Shown here: piece after piece, positions 7,563-15,813 of the stretch
How positions within the stretch are numbered: position 1 is the first letter of the stretch
Layout of the letters: each line of letters begins with the position of its first letter
Assembly (NCBI GenBank): GCA_964370445.1
Contig: CAYJJK010000012.1
Span: 1 to 37,447 of the forward strand
Direction: 5' to 3'
DNA from: JAAYCI01 sp964370445
Lineage (GTDB): Bacteria > Bacillota > Clostridia > Oscillospirales > Ruminococcaceae
DNA: 37,447 nt
Translations under genes and position numbers: made by a program
Notes under the pieces: generated by a model
The model's database searches: none
Seen by the model: only the letters and a program-made list of their open reading frames with translations
What the model was told of the DNA's origin: nothing

Positions 7563-8063
7563 ATGAAAAAAGTACTAGCAATGTTATCCGCACTGACCAT
7601 GATGTTTGCTTTTGCCGCTTGTGGCGGTAGTGAAGAAGCCCCTGCATCTTCTGCAGCTCCTGCTAGCGAAGCTGCTCCTGCATCTTCTGCTGCTCCTGCC
7701 AGCGAAGCTGCTCCTGCTAGCGAAGCTGCTCCTGCCAGCGAAGCTGCAATGGAAGAAGAATACTTCAGCCAAGATGTAACCATCACCAATAGCTTAGGTT
7801 TTGACATCTACGAGCTTTACATCTCTCCTTCTGACGAAGCCGATTTCGGTCCTGACCTTCTTGGTGATGAAATTTTCGCAGCTGGCGAAACTGTAGCTTT
7901 CACTCCTGAAGTTGTTGGCACTGCCGACGCTACATGGGATATCTCCATTGTGGATGCTGAAGGCACAAGCGCTGACTTCATGGGCGTAAACTTCTCTGAG
8001 TCCACCACTATCGACATCAGCATGGGCGATGACGGCGCAACACCTACTGTTACAGCAATGTAA
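7563..8063 (+). CDS. Small lipoprotein with Ala-Pro-Ser-Glu repeat linker
   Basis: The start at 7563 (MKKVLAMLSALTMM) is chosen because GGAGG sits just upstream. The 166-residue product has a lipoprotein signal peptide ending in the lipobox AFAAC with Cys20 as the lipidation site. A low-complexity linker follows (about 26-62), built from APASSA and APASEA units repeated at both protein and DNA level. The C-terminal domain (about 68-160) has the motif ITNSLGFDIYELYISPSDEADFGPDLLGD, seen in small extracytoplasmic domains of anaerobic Firmicutes. It is anchored on the outer face of the membrane with the domain held off by the linker. Function is unknown. The repeat could change length by slippage. 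It has its own promoter and terminator. Confidence 0.85.
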   Translation: MKKVLAMLSALTMMFAFAACGGSEEAPASSAAPASEAAPASSAAPASEAAPASEAAPASEAAMEEEYFSQDVTITNSLGFDIYELYISPSDEADFGPDLLGDEIFAAGETVAFTPEVVGTADATWDISIVDAEGTSADFMGVNFSESTTIDISMGDDGATPTVTAM

Positions 8064-8100
8064 GAGTAAGCCTACTCATTTAGAATTTATTAAATGAATC

Positions 8101-8158
8101 AATCCCTTTTGGATATGCACATTTTTAGAAATGATGCATACCCAAAGGGGATTTTGTT
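8101..8158 (+). terminator. Intrinsic terminator of the lipoprotein gene
   Basis: A 19-nt stem (8101-8119 with 8135-8153, about 18 of 19 positions pairing including one G-U) is followed by ATTTTGTTAT. It sits 37 nt after the stop codon. Confidence 0.8.
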
Positions 8159-8216
8159 ATATGGAAATAAAACAGGAATACAGCCTTAAACAACAGATGT
8201 GAAAAAAGATTTTGCA

Positions 8217-8267
8217 ATAAAAATAGCCAACCCCTTTTGCGCGTGCGCATTAAAAGGGGTTGGCTAT
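8217..8267 (-). terminator. Intrinsic terminator of the dehydrogenase gene
   Basis: A perfect 16-bp stem (8223-8238 with 8252-8267) has a GC-rich loop. On the minus strand it is followed by TTTTTATTG, which places it as the terminator of the gene ending at 8334. Confidence 0.85.
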
Positions 8268-8333
8268 GATTAAAAAACTTTGTAAAGCCTCATCTTTGGT
8301 GCTGAAGAACCTCTACTGCTATACTACACCAAG

Positions 8334-9422
8334 CTATTTTGAGCTAACATACTCGTTTAAAGGCTTTATGGCAAACAAATTGTAGGGAAACTGATCGGTG
8401 GTGACATAGCCAGCTGGGGCGTCAATCAATTGTGGAATGCGGTTAACAAGCGTTGCACATGTTAGTTCTACTGTTGCCGGCTTATTAACAATCGCTGTTG
8501 TATTGGGTTCTCCGCATAAGCTCCATTCATTTTTATCAAATTCGTCGGAAGAAAACACTTTACCCACACATTCGGTTTCAAGTGTGATACCCTCTTCTGT
8601 TTTAGTGGTTACAACAGCACGCATGCCCGTGGGTTGTCCGGCTTTGATGGTAAGCCCTAGCGTTTCCGATACCAAGTCTTTGTCATGGGTGCAGGGGAAG
8701 CACTGTTGTGTTTGAGAAATGACTGTAAGACCCATTTTTCCACACAGCCAACCGTTTTGGTTCCACATATAAGAAGGGACATATTCGCCGCTTTCCACAG
8801 CCACCTTAATGTCTTCAGAGGAATGGTTATTGTAATTTGCAATCTTTTCAGCAAACTCCTCCGTTGATAATCCGGCACCATGTCCTTCTGCAAGGGCAAT
8901 TCCATAATCTTCTACATTATACCAACTGCTACCTTTGATGGTATTGATGGTGAAAGAGGAACCGGCTAGATTGGTCACCATTGTTCCCCAGTAAAGATCG
9001 CAATAGCCAACACCGGTTAAGGTGCAACCACCACTTTTGGCCAGTTCATCAAGCTTTTTTGTCAATGTAGGAGAGGAATTCCAGGGGTAGAGTGCTTCTT
9101 CACAAGTCGTGATTGCATTGATGCCATTTTTAGCGCAAATAGTAAAAATATCCTCAAGCTCTGCCACTGTGCTGCGCGTGGCAATGATACAAACATCCGG
9201 TTTTAACTCTTGAAGCATAGATTCTGCATCGCTTGCATTTGATATGCATACGCCCACCTCTGGGTAGCCATCGCCAATGATTTCACTTACATCTTTGCCG
9301 ATAATGGCAGGGTTCATGTCAAAAGCTGCCATTAAATTGCACCCTTTTTCTATTGCGTATCGCATTAGCCAACGGCTCATTTTTCCACAACCATATTGCA
9401 CAACTGTAATTTTAGAATTCAT
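8334..9422 (-). CDS. NAD(P)-dependent dehydrogenase like 2,4-diaminopentanoate dehydrogenase
   Basis: A 362-residue protein with an N-terminal Rossmann fold of the dihydrodipicolinate-reductase type (VVQYGCGKMSRWLMRYA, residues 7-23; CIIATRSTVAELEDIF, about 78-93). The middle holds the family segments TGVGYCDLYWGTM and IKGSSWYNVEDYG. Overall length and order fit the 2,4-diaminopentanoate dehydrogenase/DapB-like amine dehydrogenase group used in clostridial ornithine fermentation. The ornithine aminomutase genes expected beside a true DAPDH are absent, so the substrate may be another amino compound. The start has a strong AGGAGGG site. The gene is alone between the GatCAB operon and the lipoprotein gene and has its own terminator. 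Confidence 0.75.
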   Translation of the reverse strand: MNSKITVVQYGCGKMSRWLMRYAIEKGCNLMAAFDMNPAIIGKDVSEIIGDGYPEVGVCISNASDAESMLQELKPDVCIIATRSTVAELEDIFTICAKNGINAITTCEEALYPWNSSPTLTKKLDELAKSGGCTLTGVGYCDLYWGTMVTNLAGSSFTINTIKGSSWYNVEDYGIALAEGHGAGLSTEEFAEKIANYNNHSSEDIKVAVESGEYVPSYMWNQNGWLCGKMGLTVISQTQQCFPCTHDKDLVSETLGLTIKAGQPTGMRAVVTTKTEEGITLETECVGKVFSSDEFDKNEWSLCGEPNTTAIVNKPATVELTCATLVNRIPQLIDAPAGYVTTDQFPYNLFAIKPLNEYVSSK

Positions 9423-9549
9423 AAAACCCTCCTGTGTATTTATGATGAATGATATATATTATAAATACTGTTTTACGTAATGTCAATGTATTTTATGGGG
9501 TATAAATAAAAAAACAAAATCATATTGGCAATATTTAAAATCATTAAAA

Positions 9550-11001
9550 CTATAATTCAGCCTCATCAGCGTTTAACGTTTTTAGAATGATATCATGTAT
9601 CATCACCGGGTTGCCATTTCCGGCTGTTTTTGCCATCACCTGGCCCACTATCGCTTTGAGTACATTTGTTTTACCATTTTTATAATCCGTAACAAATTTT
9701 GGCGAATTATCAATCACCTCATTCACATACTTTGCCAATACCTCTTTATTGTTAATTTGGGCAAAACCTTGTTCATCCACATATTCTTTCACACTGGCGA
9801 TGCTTGGTTTATTCCATAATTGATATACCAGTTTTTTGCCTATCTGATTGTTGATATACCCTGTGCCAATAAGCTGTGAAATTTCCGCAAAACTAGATGC
9901 ATCCATTTTAGGATTTTTATCACCTTCTTCATTTAAAATTTTCAACACATCACCGACAAAAAGATTTGTCAAGACTTTTGTAAAGGTTGTTTGCTTTGCA
10001 GCGTTTTCAAAATAATCGGCAATATCTTTTTCGGTTACAATGAGTTCTGCATCATATGACGAGAGTTTATATGCTGTACATAATATGTTTTTTCGGGCAT
10101 CCGGAAGCAGGGGAATGTCCTTTAGAATCTTATCCACTGTATTTTTTGAAATCTCAATTGGGGCAAAATCCGGATCGGGAAAATAGCGATAATCATTTGC
10201 ATTTTCTTTTGTACGCAAAGAAAAGGTCTCTCCATTTTTTCGGTTGAAACGTCTGGTCTCTTGCACGATATTTTCACCGTTTTCAAGTGAATGAATCTGC
10301 CGCTTGTACTCATATTCAATGGCTTTTGCAACAAACTGAAATGAATTGAGATTTTTTATCTCTGTTCGGGTGCCATATTTTGTTTCTCCCATTTTTCGAA
10401 CAGATAAATTGACATCACAACGCAGTGAACCCTCATTCATTTTACAATCTGAAATGCCGATATAGAGTAAAATTGCACGCAATTTTTTAAAAAATGCAAC
10501 AGCCTCTTCAGCAGATCGCATATCGGGCTCTGACACAATTTCAATCAGTGGCACACCACAGCGGTTGCAGTCAATCATGGTGCCTTGTATTTCATTGTGC
10601 AAAAGTTTTCCAGCATCTTCTTCGATGTGAATACGTGTAATTCCGATTTTTTTAGAGACTTTATTTGTTTCAATTTCAAGCGCACCTGCAAAGCACAGTG
10701 GCAAATCAAACTGAGATGTTTGATAAGCCTTAGGTAAATCGGGATAAAAATAGTTTTTCCTATCGAGCTTTGAATGTGTGGCAATTTTGCAGTTGGTGGC
10801 AAGGCCGGCTTTTATGGCAAAGTTCACCACCTCTTCATTGAGCACAGGCAAAGTACCCGGCATACCAAGGCAAACCGGACACACCTGTGTGTTGGGGTCG
10901 GCACCAAAAGTGGTGGGACAACTGCAAAATATCTTGGTTTTTGTATTAAGCTCACAATGCACTTCAAGGCCAATCACCATCTCATAGTGTTCAAATTTCA
11001 T
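9550..11001 (-). CDS. gatB: Asp/Glu-tRNA amidotransferase subunit B
   Basis: GatB binds mischarged Asp-tRNA(Asn) or Glu-tRNA(Gln), phosphorylates the amino acid side chain and amidates it with ammonia channelled from GatA. The start ATG at 11001 (MKFEHYEMVIGLEVHCELNT) has GAGGAA upstream and begins one base after the gatA stop; a longer frame reaching into gatA is not the real start. The 483-residue length is normal. Signatures are GLEVHCEL, the zinc-type cysteines CSCPTTFGADPNTQVCPVC, DLPKAYQTSQFD, EDAGKL, DCNRCGVPLIEIVSEPD and the hallmark NDYRYFPDPD, followed by the C-terminal tail domain that senses the tRNA elbow. It is the last gene of the T-box-controlled gatC-gatA-gatB operon. Confidence 0.97.
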   Translation of the reverse strand: MKFEHYEMVIGLEVHCELNTKTKIFCSCPTTFGADPNTQVCPVCLGMPGTLPVLNEEVVNFAIKAGLATNCKIATHSKLDRKNYFYPDLPKAYQTSQFDLPLCFAGALEIETNKVSKKIGITRIHIEEDAGKLLHNEIQGTMIDCNRCGVPLIEIVSEPDMRSAEEAVAFFKKLRAILLYIGISDCKMNEGSLRCDVNLSVRKMGETKYGTRTEIKNLNSFQFVAKAIEYEYKRQIHSLENGENIVQETRRFNRKNGETFSLRTKENANDYRYFPDPDFAPIEISKNTVDKILKDIPLLPDARKNILCTAYKLSSYDAELIVTEKDIADYFENAAKQTTFTKVLTNLFVGDVLKILNEEGDKNPKMDASSFAEISQLIGTGYINNQIGKKLVYQLWNKPSIASVKEYVDEQGFAQINNKEVLAKYVNEVIDNSPKFVTDYKNGKTNVLKAIVGQVMAKTAGNGNPVMIHDIILKTLNADEAEL

Positions 11002-11002
11002 G

Positions 11003-12469
11003 TTATTCCTCAATATTTTGTTGTAGATGGTATGCACCATTTTGTTTTTCAAAGGCATAGGCAAGCCTATAAAGGGTTGCCTCACTAAAAGCTTTGCCTA
11101 TCAGTTGCATAGAAAGCGGCAAGCCCTTTTTTCCTTGCTTTAAAGGCAGAGAGAGCGCGGGTAAACCGGCAATATTAACGGGCACAGTGTAAATGTCTCC
11201 CTTATACATATCCAGAGGATTTGTTGTTATTTCACCAATTTTATAAGAATTGGTTCGTGCAACAGGGGCCAAGATGCAGTCATATTGTGTAAACACTTCA
11301 AAAAAATCTCTCATAATCAAGGTGCGCACTTGTAGAGCTTTTGCATAATATGCATCATACTGTCCGGCACTTAGGGCAAAAGTACCTAGCATGATACGAC
11401 GTTTCACTTCTTTACCAAATGCTTCACTGCGTGAATTTTTATAGAGCTCTTCAAGGTTGGTAAAGGTTTTGGCCCTGTAACCATAGCGAATGCCGTCAAA
11501 ACGAGCAAGGTTAGAAGAGGCTTCGGCACTGGAGAGAATATAATACGCAGGGAGAGCAAGCTCTAGAGAAGGCAGGGAAACTTCGCTTATAGTGGCTCCA
11601 AATTTTTCATATTCTTTGGCTGCATTTAAAACAACTGAAAGTACTTCATTAGAAACGCCATCTTTAAAATATTCTTTTGGCAAAGCAATTTTCATTCCTT
11701 GAATATCATTTTCCATCTCACATGTGCAATCTTTATAATGCCTTTTTTTAGAAGTACTGTCTTTTTGATCATAACCTTGGATAGCATTTAACACAAGGGC
11801 ATTGTCTCGTACATCCTTTGTAAGCGGCCCTATTTGGTCTAAGGAGGAGGCAAAAGCAATGAGTCCGTTTCTTGAAACCGTACCGTAGGTAGGCTTCATA
11901 CCCACAACACCACAAAAAGCGGCCGGTTGACGAATGGAGCCGCCGGTGTCTGACCCTAGGGTATACACTGCTTCATTGGCGGCCACAGCTGCAGCGGAAC
12001 CGCCGGAACTTCCGCCCGGAACATAAGATAAATTTCGAGGGTTTTTGGTTGTTTTAAAAAATGAATTTTCGGTGGTAGATCCCATTGAAAATTCGTCCAT
12101 ATTCAGTTTGCCCAGCATAACAACATCGTTGGCTTTGAGGCGCTCCACCACATGGGCGTCGTAGCTGGGCACAAAATTCTCCAGCATCTTGGAAGCACAG
12201 GTGGTTTTGATGCCCTTTGTGCAGATGTTGTCTTTAATAGCACACGGAATGCCTGCAAGAGGGGAGTAGTTTTCTCCTTTTTCTATTTTTTCATCCACAG
12301 CCTTTGCCGTTTGCATAGCCTGTTCAAAAGCACAAAACAAATAGGCGTTAATTTCTCCATCTTTACGTTGTATATTATTTATATAGCTTTTGGTGAGTTC
12401 TTGCGAAGAAACCTCATTGTTTTTTAACATTTGGCATAGTTGCGCCATAGTTAGATCTGTTAATTTCAT
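11003..12469 (-). CDS. gatA: Asp/Glu-tRNA amidotransferase subunit A (glutaminase)
   Basis: GatA hydrolyses glutamine to supply ammonia to GatB. The 488-residue product has the amidase-signature catalytic triad at the usual GatA positions: K79 in GIPCAIKDN, S154 in PGGSSGGSAAA and S178 in GSDTGGSIRQPA. The start ATG at 12469 has GGAG about 8 nt upstream and follows the GatC fusion stop by 11 nt. gatB follows within 1 nt, so the three genes are tightly coupled. Nothing is missing or unusual in this subunit, which supports the operon being functional despite the odd GatC. Confidence 0.97.
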   Translation of the reverse strand: MKLTDLTMAQLCQMLKNNEVSSQELTKSYINNIQRKDGEINAYLFCAFEQAMQTAKAVDEKIEKGENYSPLAGIPCAIKDNICTKGIKTTCASKMLENFVPSYDAHVVERLKANDVVMLGKLNMDEFSMGSTTENSFFKTTKNPRNLSYVPGGSSGGSAAAVAANEAVYTLGSDTGGSIRQPAAFCGVVGMKPTYGTVSRNGLIAFASSLDQIGPLTKDVRDNALVLNAIQGYDQKDSTSKKRHYKDCTCEMENDIQGMKIALPKEYFKDGVSNEVLSVVLNAAKEYEKFGATISEVSLPSLELALPAYYILSSAEASSNLARFDGIRYGYRAKTFTNLEELYKNSRSEAFGKEVKRRIMLGTFALSAGQYDAYYAKALQVRTLIMRDFFEVFTQYDCILAPVARTNSYKIGEITTNPLDMYKGDIYTVPVNIAGLPALSLPLKQGKKGLPLSMQLIGKAFSEATLYRLAYAFEKQNGAYHLQQNIEE

Positions 12470-12480
12470 GGTTTCGCTCC

Positions 12481-13158
12481 TTATTTTATCACTTTGGGCA
12501 CAGTGATATATCCGTCAAATGTTGCAGGAGCATTATACAATAAGCTCTCTCGTTCGTTTTGATTTTCCACCACGTCTGCTCTAAACACATTTTTTGTTGA
12601 AAACATGTGTGCAGTACTATCCACATCTTTGGTGTCAATAGAACTCAGCTGGCTTGCAAAATCGATAAAAGCCTCCATTTCATTGGCTATAACCGTTTTT
12701 TCACTTTCACTTAAGGTTAGCATTGCAAGGTGTGCCACATGATCTACATCGATTTTTTGTCGTTTTTCTGCAAGGGAGTTTTCCTCATCCTGTAAAAATT
12801 CAACTCCATTTTCCATTTGTTCTTCCTGCAGGGAATGGGGAAGGGGTTGTGCCTGTGAAAACACTTTGATATCCTCTGCAAGCAGTTCAACTGTACCGAT
12901 GGCAATAGCGTTTGACTCACACAGACGCACATAACCTTTACATTGCACCATTGTTTGAGGTGCTAAACCTTTTGCCGTTGAAAAAGCATTAAAACTCATA
13001 TTGGCAGAGTTACACACCACTTGCAATACACCCTCATGATCTTTTAAATCCATATAAATGACACCGCTTATGTCATACTTTTCTTGTATAATGCCACAGA
13101 CAGTGATGTAATTGTTAATTTGTTCTTCTGAAACTTGACCACAACATATGTTTTTCAA
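12481..13158 (-). CDS. gatC: AspRS anticodon-binding OB domain fused to GatC
   Basis: A 225-residue fusion starting at a TTG (AAAGGAAAGGGTG site upstream; no in-frame ATG). Residues 1-108 match the N-terminal OB domain of bacterial aspartyl-tRNA synthetase almost without gaps: CCGQVSEE..ITVCGII, SGVIYMDLKDHEGVLQVV, TVELLAEDIKVFSQAQPLP. The residues that read the tRNA(Asp) anticodon in E. coli AspRS (Phe35, Gln46, Glu93) correspond to Tyr35, Gln46 and probably Glu91. After a charged linker (109-134), residues 135-225 are a complete GatC (VDHVAHLAMLTLSESEK...STKNVFRADVV...NAPATFDGYITVPKVI). No class II catalytic motifs exist. GatC wraps GatA and GatB together; the OB domain may add tRNA anticodon binding to the complex. 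It is first in the T-box operon. Confidence 0.9.
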   Translation of the reverse strand: MKNICCGQVSEEQINNYITVCGIIQEKYDISGVIYMDLKDHEGVLQVVCNSANMSFNAFSTAKGLAPQTMVQCKGYVRLCESNAIAIGTVELLAEDIKVFSQAQPLPHSLQEEQMENGVEFLQDEENSLAEKRQKIDVDHVAHLAMLTLSESEKTVIANEMEAFIDFASQLSSIDTKDVDSTAHMFSTKNVFRADVVENQNERESLLYNAPATFDGYITVPKVIK

Positions 13159-13183
13159 CAGTACAACACCCTTTCCTTTTCAA

Positions 13184-13219
13184 CAAAACAGCTTTCGCCC
13201 CACATAAGGGACGAAAGCC
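13184..13219 (-). terminator. T-box-controlled intrinsic terminator
   Basis: On the minus strand GCUUUCGUCCC pairs with GGGGCGAAAGC around a 6-nt loop (13191-13201 with 13208-13218), followed by a short U-rich tract GUUUUGUU. It lies immediately after the T-box sequence and is the terminator of the riboswitch switch pair. Confidence 0.85.
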
Positions 13220-13445
13220 ATTACTCTTTCGCGGTACCGCCCAAATAGGTTTTAGAACTTTGCTTGTAGGCAAGGGCCTTAACAGCTGATATTTCTTTAA
13301 GTTAAGGTGTTAAAACATGTTTGGGGCGGCTGGCAAATCTAAGGTTTTTATTTAAAAAAATGCATTATTTTGTAGCAACAGTCAACCCTCTGCAACATCA
13401 ATTTCAGCTTGTTTTTTCTTCCTTGTCTTTGCGCTATATTTAATT
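13187..13445 (-). ncRNA. T-box riboswitch leader of the gatCAB operon
   Basis: The minus-strand leader has the T-box core GGGCGGUACCGCG (about 13230-13242), whose UACC pairs with the uncharged tRNA acceptor end. An antiterminator/terminator choice follows. Stem I shows AAGCUGAAAUUGAUG and GCAGAGGGUUGAC, similar to classical stem I motifs. T-boxes bind uncharged tRNA and then let transcription continue. I cannot fix the specifier codon with certainty; an AAU (Asn) triplet near 13367-13369 in the stem I 3' side is one candidate and would fit an Asn-tRNA(Asn)-forming operon. T-box control of gatCAB is known in some Firmicutes. Confidence 0.88.
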
Positions 13446-13451
13446 TTCTAC

Positions 13452-13480
13452 ATGGTATCATAACATGAAAACAAAGTCAA
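13452..13480 (-). promoter_or_regulatory. Promoter of the T-box/gatCAB operon
   Basis: On the minus strand TTGACT (13480-13475), a 17-nt spacer and TACCAT (13457-13452) sit just upstream of the leader. Transcription would start near 13445, giving a leader of roughly 260 nt up to the terminator. Confidence 0.6.
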
Positions 13481-13565
13481 CGTATGTAATCATAATTCCA
13501 ATTTAATGCAGTGGTTATTTGTGAACTTTTATTATATTTTATAAGTATAAATTGAAATTTTTATG

Positions 13566-13594
13566 TGTTAAAAACAGCGCATATATTGTATAAT
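13566..13594 (+). promoter_or_regulatory. Candidate promoter of the repeat/channel gene
   Basis: A perfect TATAAT (13589-13594) has a weak -35 TGTTAA (13566-13571) at 17-nt spacing. It lies about 75 nt upstream of the chosen start codon and diverges from the gatCAB promoter. Confidence 0.4.
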
Positions 13595-13671
13595 AATAGT
13601 AAAGAATGTAAAAAACACAAAGACAAATAGGTGCCATTCATCTATATATGATGAACAATGGGGGAATAGCA

Positions 13672-15471
13672 ATGACAGAGCGAAATGAAATTGCATTTGA
13701 TCGGTATAAACATTTGTTAACTACCCACCCATATGATACTGTTATGTCCCATGAAATTGTAGAAAAAACAGATAGCACGGTTACTGTTCGGTATGAGTTG
13801 TTGAAAAACAGCAGTATGGAATTAACATATACCATTGTTTGTAAAAGTGATGTTGAAAGAATGCGTGCCCTTGGTGAAAAAATAAATTTAGATAGGTGCT
13901 ATTTAGAAGAATTTGACTGCATAAAATGGATGGGCGCCAGTGATGGCAAGCCAATACTAAAAGGCTTTTCTGCCGAATGTGCCTTTTTTTGGGGAAAAAC
14001 CGATTTTACAGGGGCACAATTTCAAGAAGGTGATGTATCATTTTTGGGAACAACCTTCAAAAGTGGAGACGTAAAGTTTGATACGGCTATTTTCAACACT
14101 GCAAGCGTCTCGTTTGAAAAAATAAACTGTGGTTATGGCAAGATGTCATTTTCCCACACCGATTTTGGGGATAGCGAGGTCTCCTTTGTAAGTGCCGGGT
14201 TTGGGGATGGTGGCGTGGTATTTGACGGTGCTCGGTTTGGGGCCGGAAGTACCACATTTAAAAATGCAATCTTTGGCAACGGAAATGTCTCTTTTGTGGA
14301 AACACAATTTGGTGATGGAGACGAAGTGTTTGACGGTGCTCAGTTTGGCGATGGGGAAATTTGGTTTGGGCGCTCTGTGTTTGGCTCTGGCAAGGTGTCT
14401 TTCGAAAAAACCAATTTTGGCAACGGGGATGTTTCTTTTTGGGAAACCGATTTTGGCCAAGGGGCCACTTCATTTAATAAAGCTGTTTTTGGTCAAGGTG
14501 AAGTTTCATTTTGTGGCACCAACTTTGGTGATGACTATGTTTGGTTTGACGATGCTGATTTTGGTGTGGGCAGTGTTTCCTTCATGGGGACACAGTTTGG
14601 CAATAGCAATGTCCGTTTTTACAGGACAAATTTTGAGGATGGGGATGTCACATTTTTTGGTTCCACTTTTGGTGAGTGTGAAGTGCGTTTTTGGAAAACC
14701 AGCTTTGGCAATCGAGAGGTGAATTTTACAAGTGTGATGGCTTCGCAGGCAACCATCACATTTATTGGTTGTAATTTGCTTAACCATGAAATTTTTAGAT
14801 TTAAAACTGTAAAAAGATTGGAATTAATCGACTGCATCATCGATGGCGTATTGCTTTTGAACAGTGAGAAAAGAGAAATGGTGCAAATTGAAGAGCTTTC
14901 TTTTCTAAACACCAAAAACCTTGGAAGTATTTTTGTTGATTGGGAAACGGCAAAACATGCAATTGCAAACTATCAGGGAAGTAGTGCAGATAAACCCGAA
15001 GAACGCAACCGAAAAAAGGCAAACCAACTGAAGATGTTGAAAGAGAACTTTCATAATTTAGGCGAGTATGATAGTGAGGATGAGGCCTTTGCTGAATATA
15101 TGAACTATCGACGAAAAACCCAGCCTCATCTTCTTCGGTTTCCCTCATGGGTTCTTTCTGCCATAGCAGGATACGGAACAAGGCCTGTGCGGCTGTTTAT
15201 CACCATGCTTATGGTAATTGCCATGTTTGGATTTTTATTTAGTGGAAATGTGCCGTTTGTGGAGATGGTTGGCAAAGAAGAATTGAGCGAACAATTTTTT
15301 GGCTTGGCCCGTGGCATCTATTTTAGCATGATTACCTTTATGACTATTGGCTATGGTGATATTTCTCCTTCAAATGTATTCACCGCCTTTTTAGCGGGCC
15401 TTGAGGGTTTTTCGGGGCTATTTTTAATGTCATACTTCACAGTATCTGTGGTGCGAAAAACTTTACGGTAA
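13672..15471 (+). CDS. 12-residue-repeat solenoid fused to a two-TM K+ channel pore
   Basis: The start at 13672 (MTERNEIAFDRY) follows GGGGGAATAGCA; earlier ATGs at 13648 and 13651 lack a site. The 599-residue product has an N-terminal region (1-115) of unknown fold. About 20 tandem 12-residue repeats follow at exact spacing (about 117-356), consensus F-G-x-G-x-V-x-F-x-x-T-x. Then come a mixed linker (357-500), TM1 (about 508-525), a pore loop with selectivity filter TIGYGD (558-563) and TM2 (about 568-594). The filter predicts a K+ channel of the Ion_trans_2 type. The repeats resemble pentapeptide-repeat beta-helices in composition, but the period is 12, not 5. The solenoid is cytoplasmic by topology and could be a sensor or scaffold that gates the pore. 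Confidence 0.88.
   Translation: MTERNEIAFDRYKHLLTTHPYDTVMSHEIVEKTDSTVTVRYELLKNSSMELTYTIVCKSDVERMRALGEKINLDRCYLEEFDCIKWMGASDGKPILKGFSAECAFFWGKTDFTGAQFQEGDVSFLGTTFKSGDVKFDTAIFNTASVSFEKINCGYGKMSFSHTDFGDSEVSFVSAGFGDGGVVFDGARFGAGSTTFKNAIFGNGNVSFVETQFGDGDEVFDGAQFGDGEIWFGRSVFGSGKVSFEKTNFGNGDVSFWETDFGQGATSFNKAVFGQGEVSFCGTNFGDDYVWFDDADFGVGSVSFMGTQFGNSNVRFYRTNFEDGDVTFFGSTFGECEVRFWKTSFGNREVNFTSVMASQATITFIGCNLLNHEIFRFKTVKRLELIDCIIDGVLLLNSEKREMVQIEELSFLNTKNLGSIFVDWETAKHAIANYQGSSADKPEERNRKKANQLKMLKENFHNLGEYDSEDEAFAEYMNYRRKTQPHLLRFPSWVLSAIAGYGTRPVRLFITMLMVIAMFGFLFSGNVPFVEMVGKEELSEQFFGLARGIYFSMITFMTIGYGDISPSNVFTAFLAGLEGFSGLFLMSYFTVSVVRKTLR
14020..14739 (+). repeat. Twenty in-frame 36-bp repeat units
   Basis: A phenylalanine (Cys in one unit, the fourth) recurs every 12 codons from 14020 for 20 units, usually as TTT GG(T/C/G) followed by GGN codons and a GTN-TCN-TTT block. 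DNA units have diverged at third positions while the amino acid pattern is kept, so the array is old and under protein-level selection rather than a recent tandem expansion. Confidence 0.85.
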
Positions 15472-15813
15472 AATTTTGGGATAAGCTAAAACAATTCGGT
15501 CACTGATGATAAAATATGACTATATAGAGAAAATTTAAAAATCCACCATGAAATAGGCTTTTGGAATTTTTGATTTGCAAATTTAGATTGCTTTTCAAAA
15601 CATTCTTTAGGCCTTATTATGGTATGAGTAAATATAGCGATTTTCATATATTTTTCTGTTATATTTTGTTAAACAACGACAAGCAAAATGACAATATTTT
15701 TATTTACATTTTGACAAAAAAGTGGCATAATAGTATTGAAAAGTCGGTTTCACGTAACCGATATGTAACCACAGTTGAGTTTTAACTGGTAAAACAATAA
15801 TAGGAGAATGATT
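15472..15813 (+). other. Intergenic stretch with candidate promoter
   Basis: No gene is seen in this 340-bp AT-rich gap. A TTGACA (15711-15716) with TATTGA at 17-nt spacing (15734-15739) is the best promoter candidate for the FecR-domain gene. A short hairpin-forming motif GTTGAGTTTTAACTGG (15774-15789) recurs with one change at 23985-24000. Confidence 0.4.

Noticed and set aside
7499..7807. Minus-strand frame with Ala-Gly repeats over the lipoprotein gene
   Set aside because: It is a mirror of the low-complexity linker codons, without a ribosome binding site.
14020..14739. CRISPR-like array because of regular 36-bp spacing
   Set aside because: The period is a protein repeat kept in frame; DNA units are not identical and there are no spacers. 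No CRISPR array was seen anywhere in the window.
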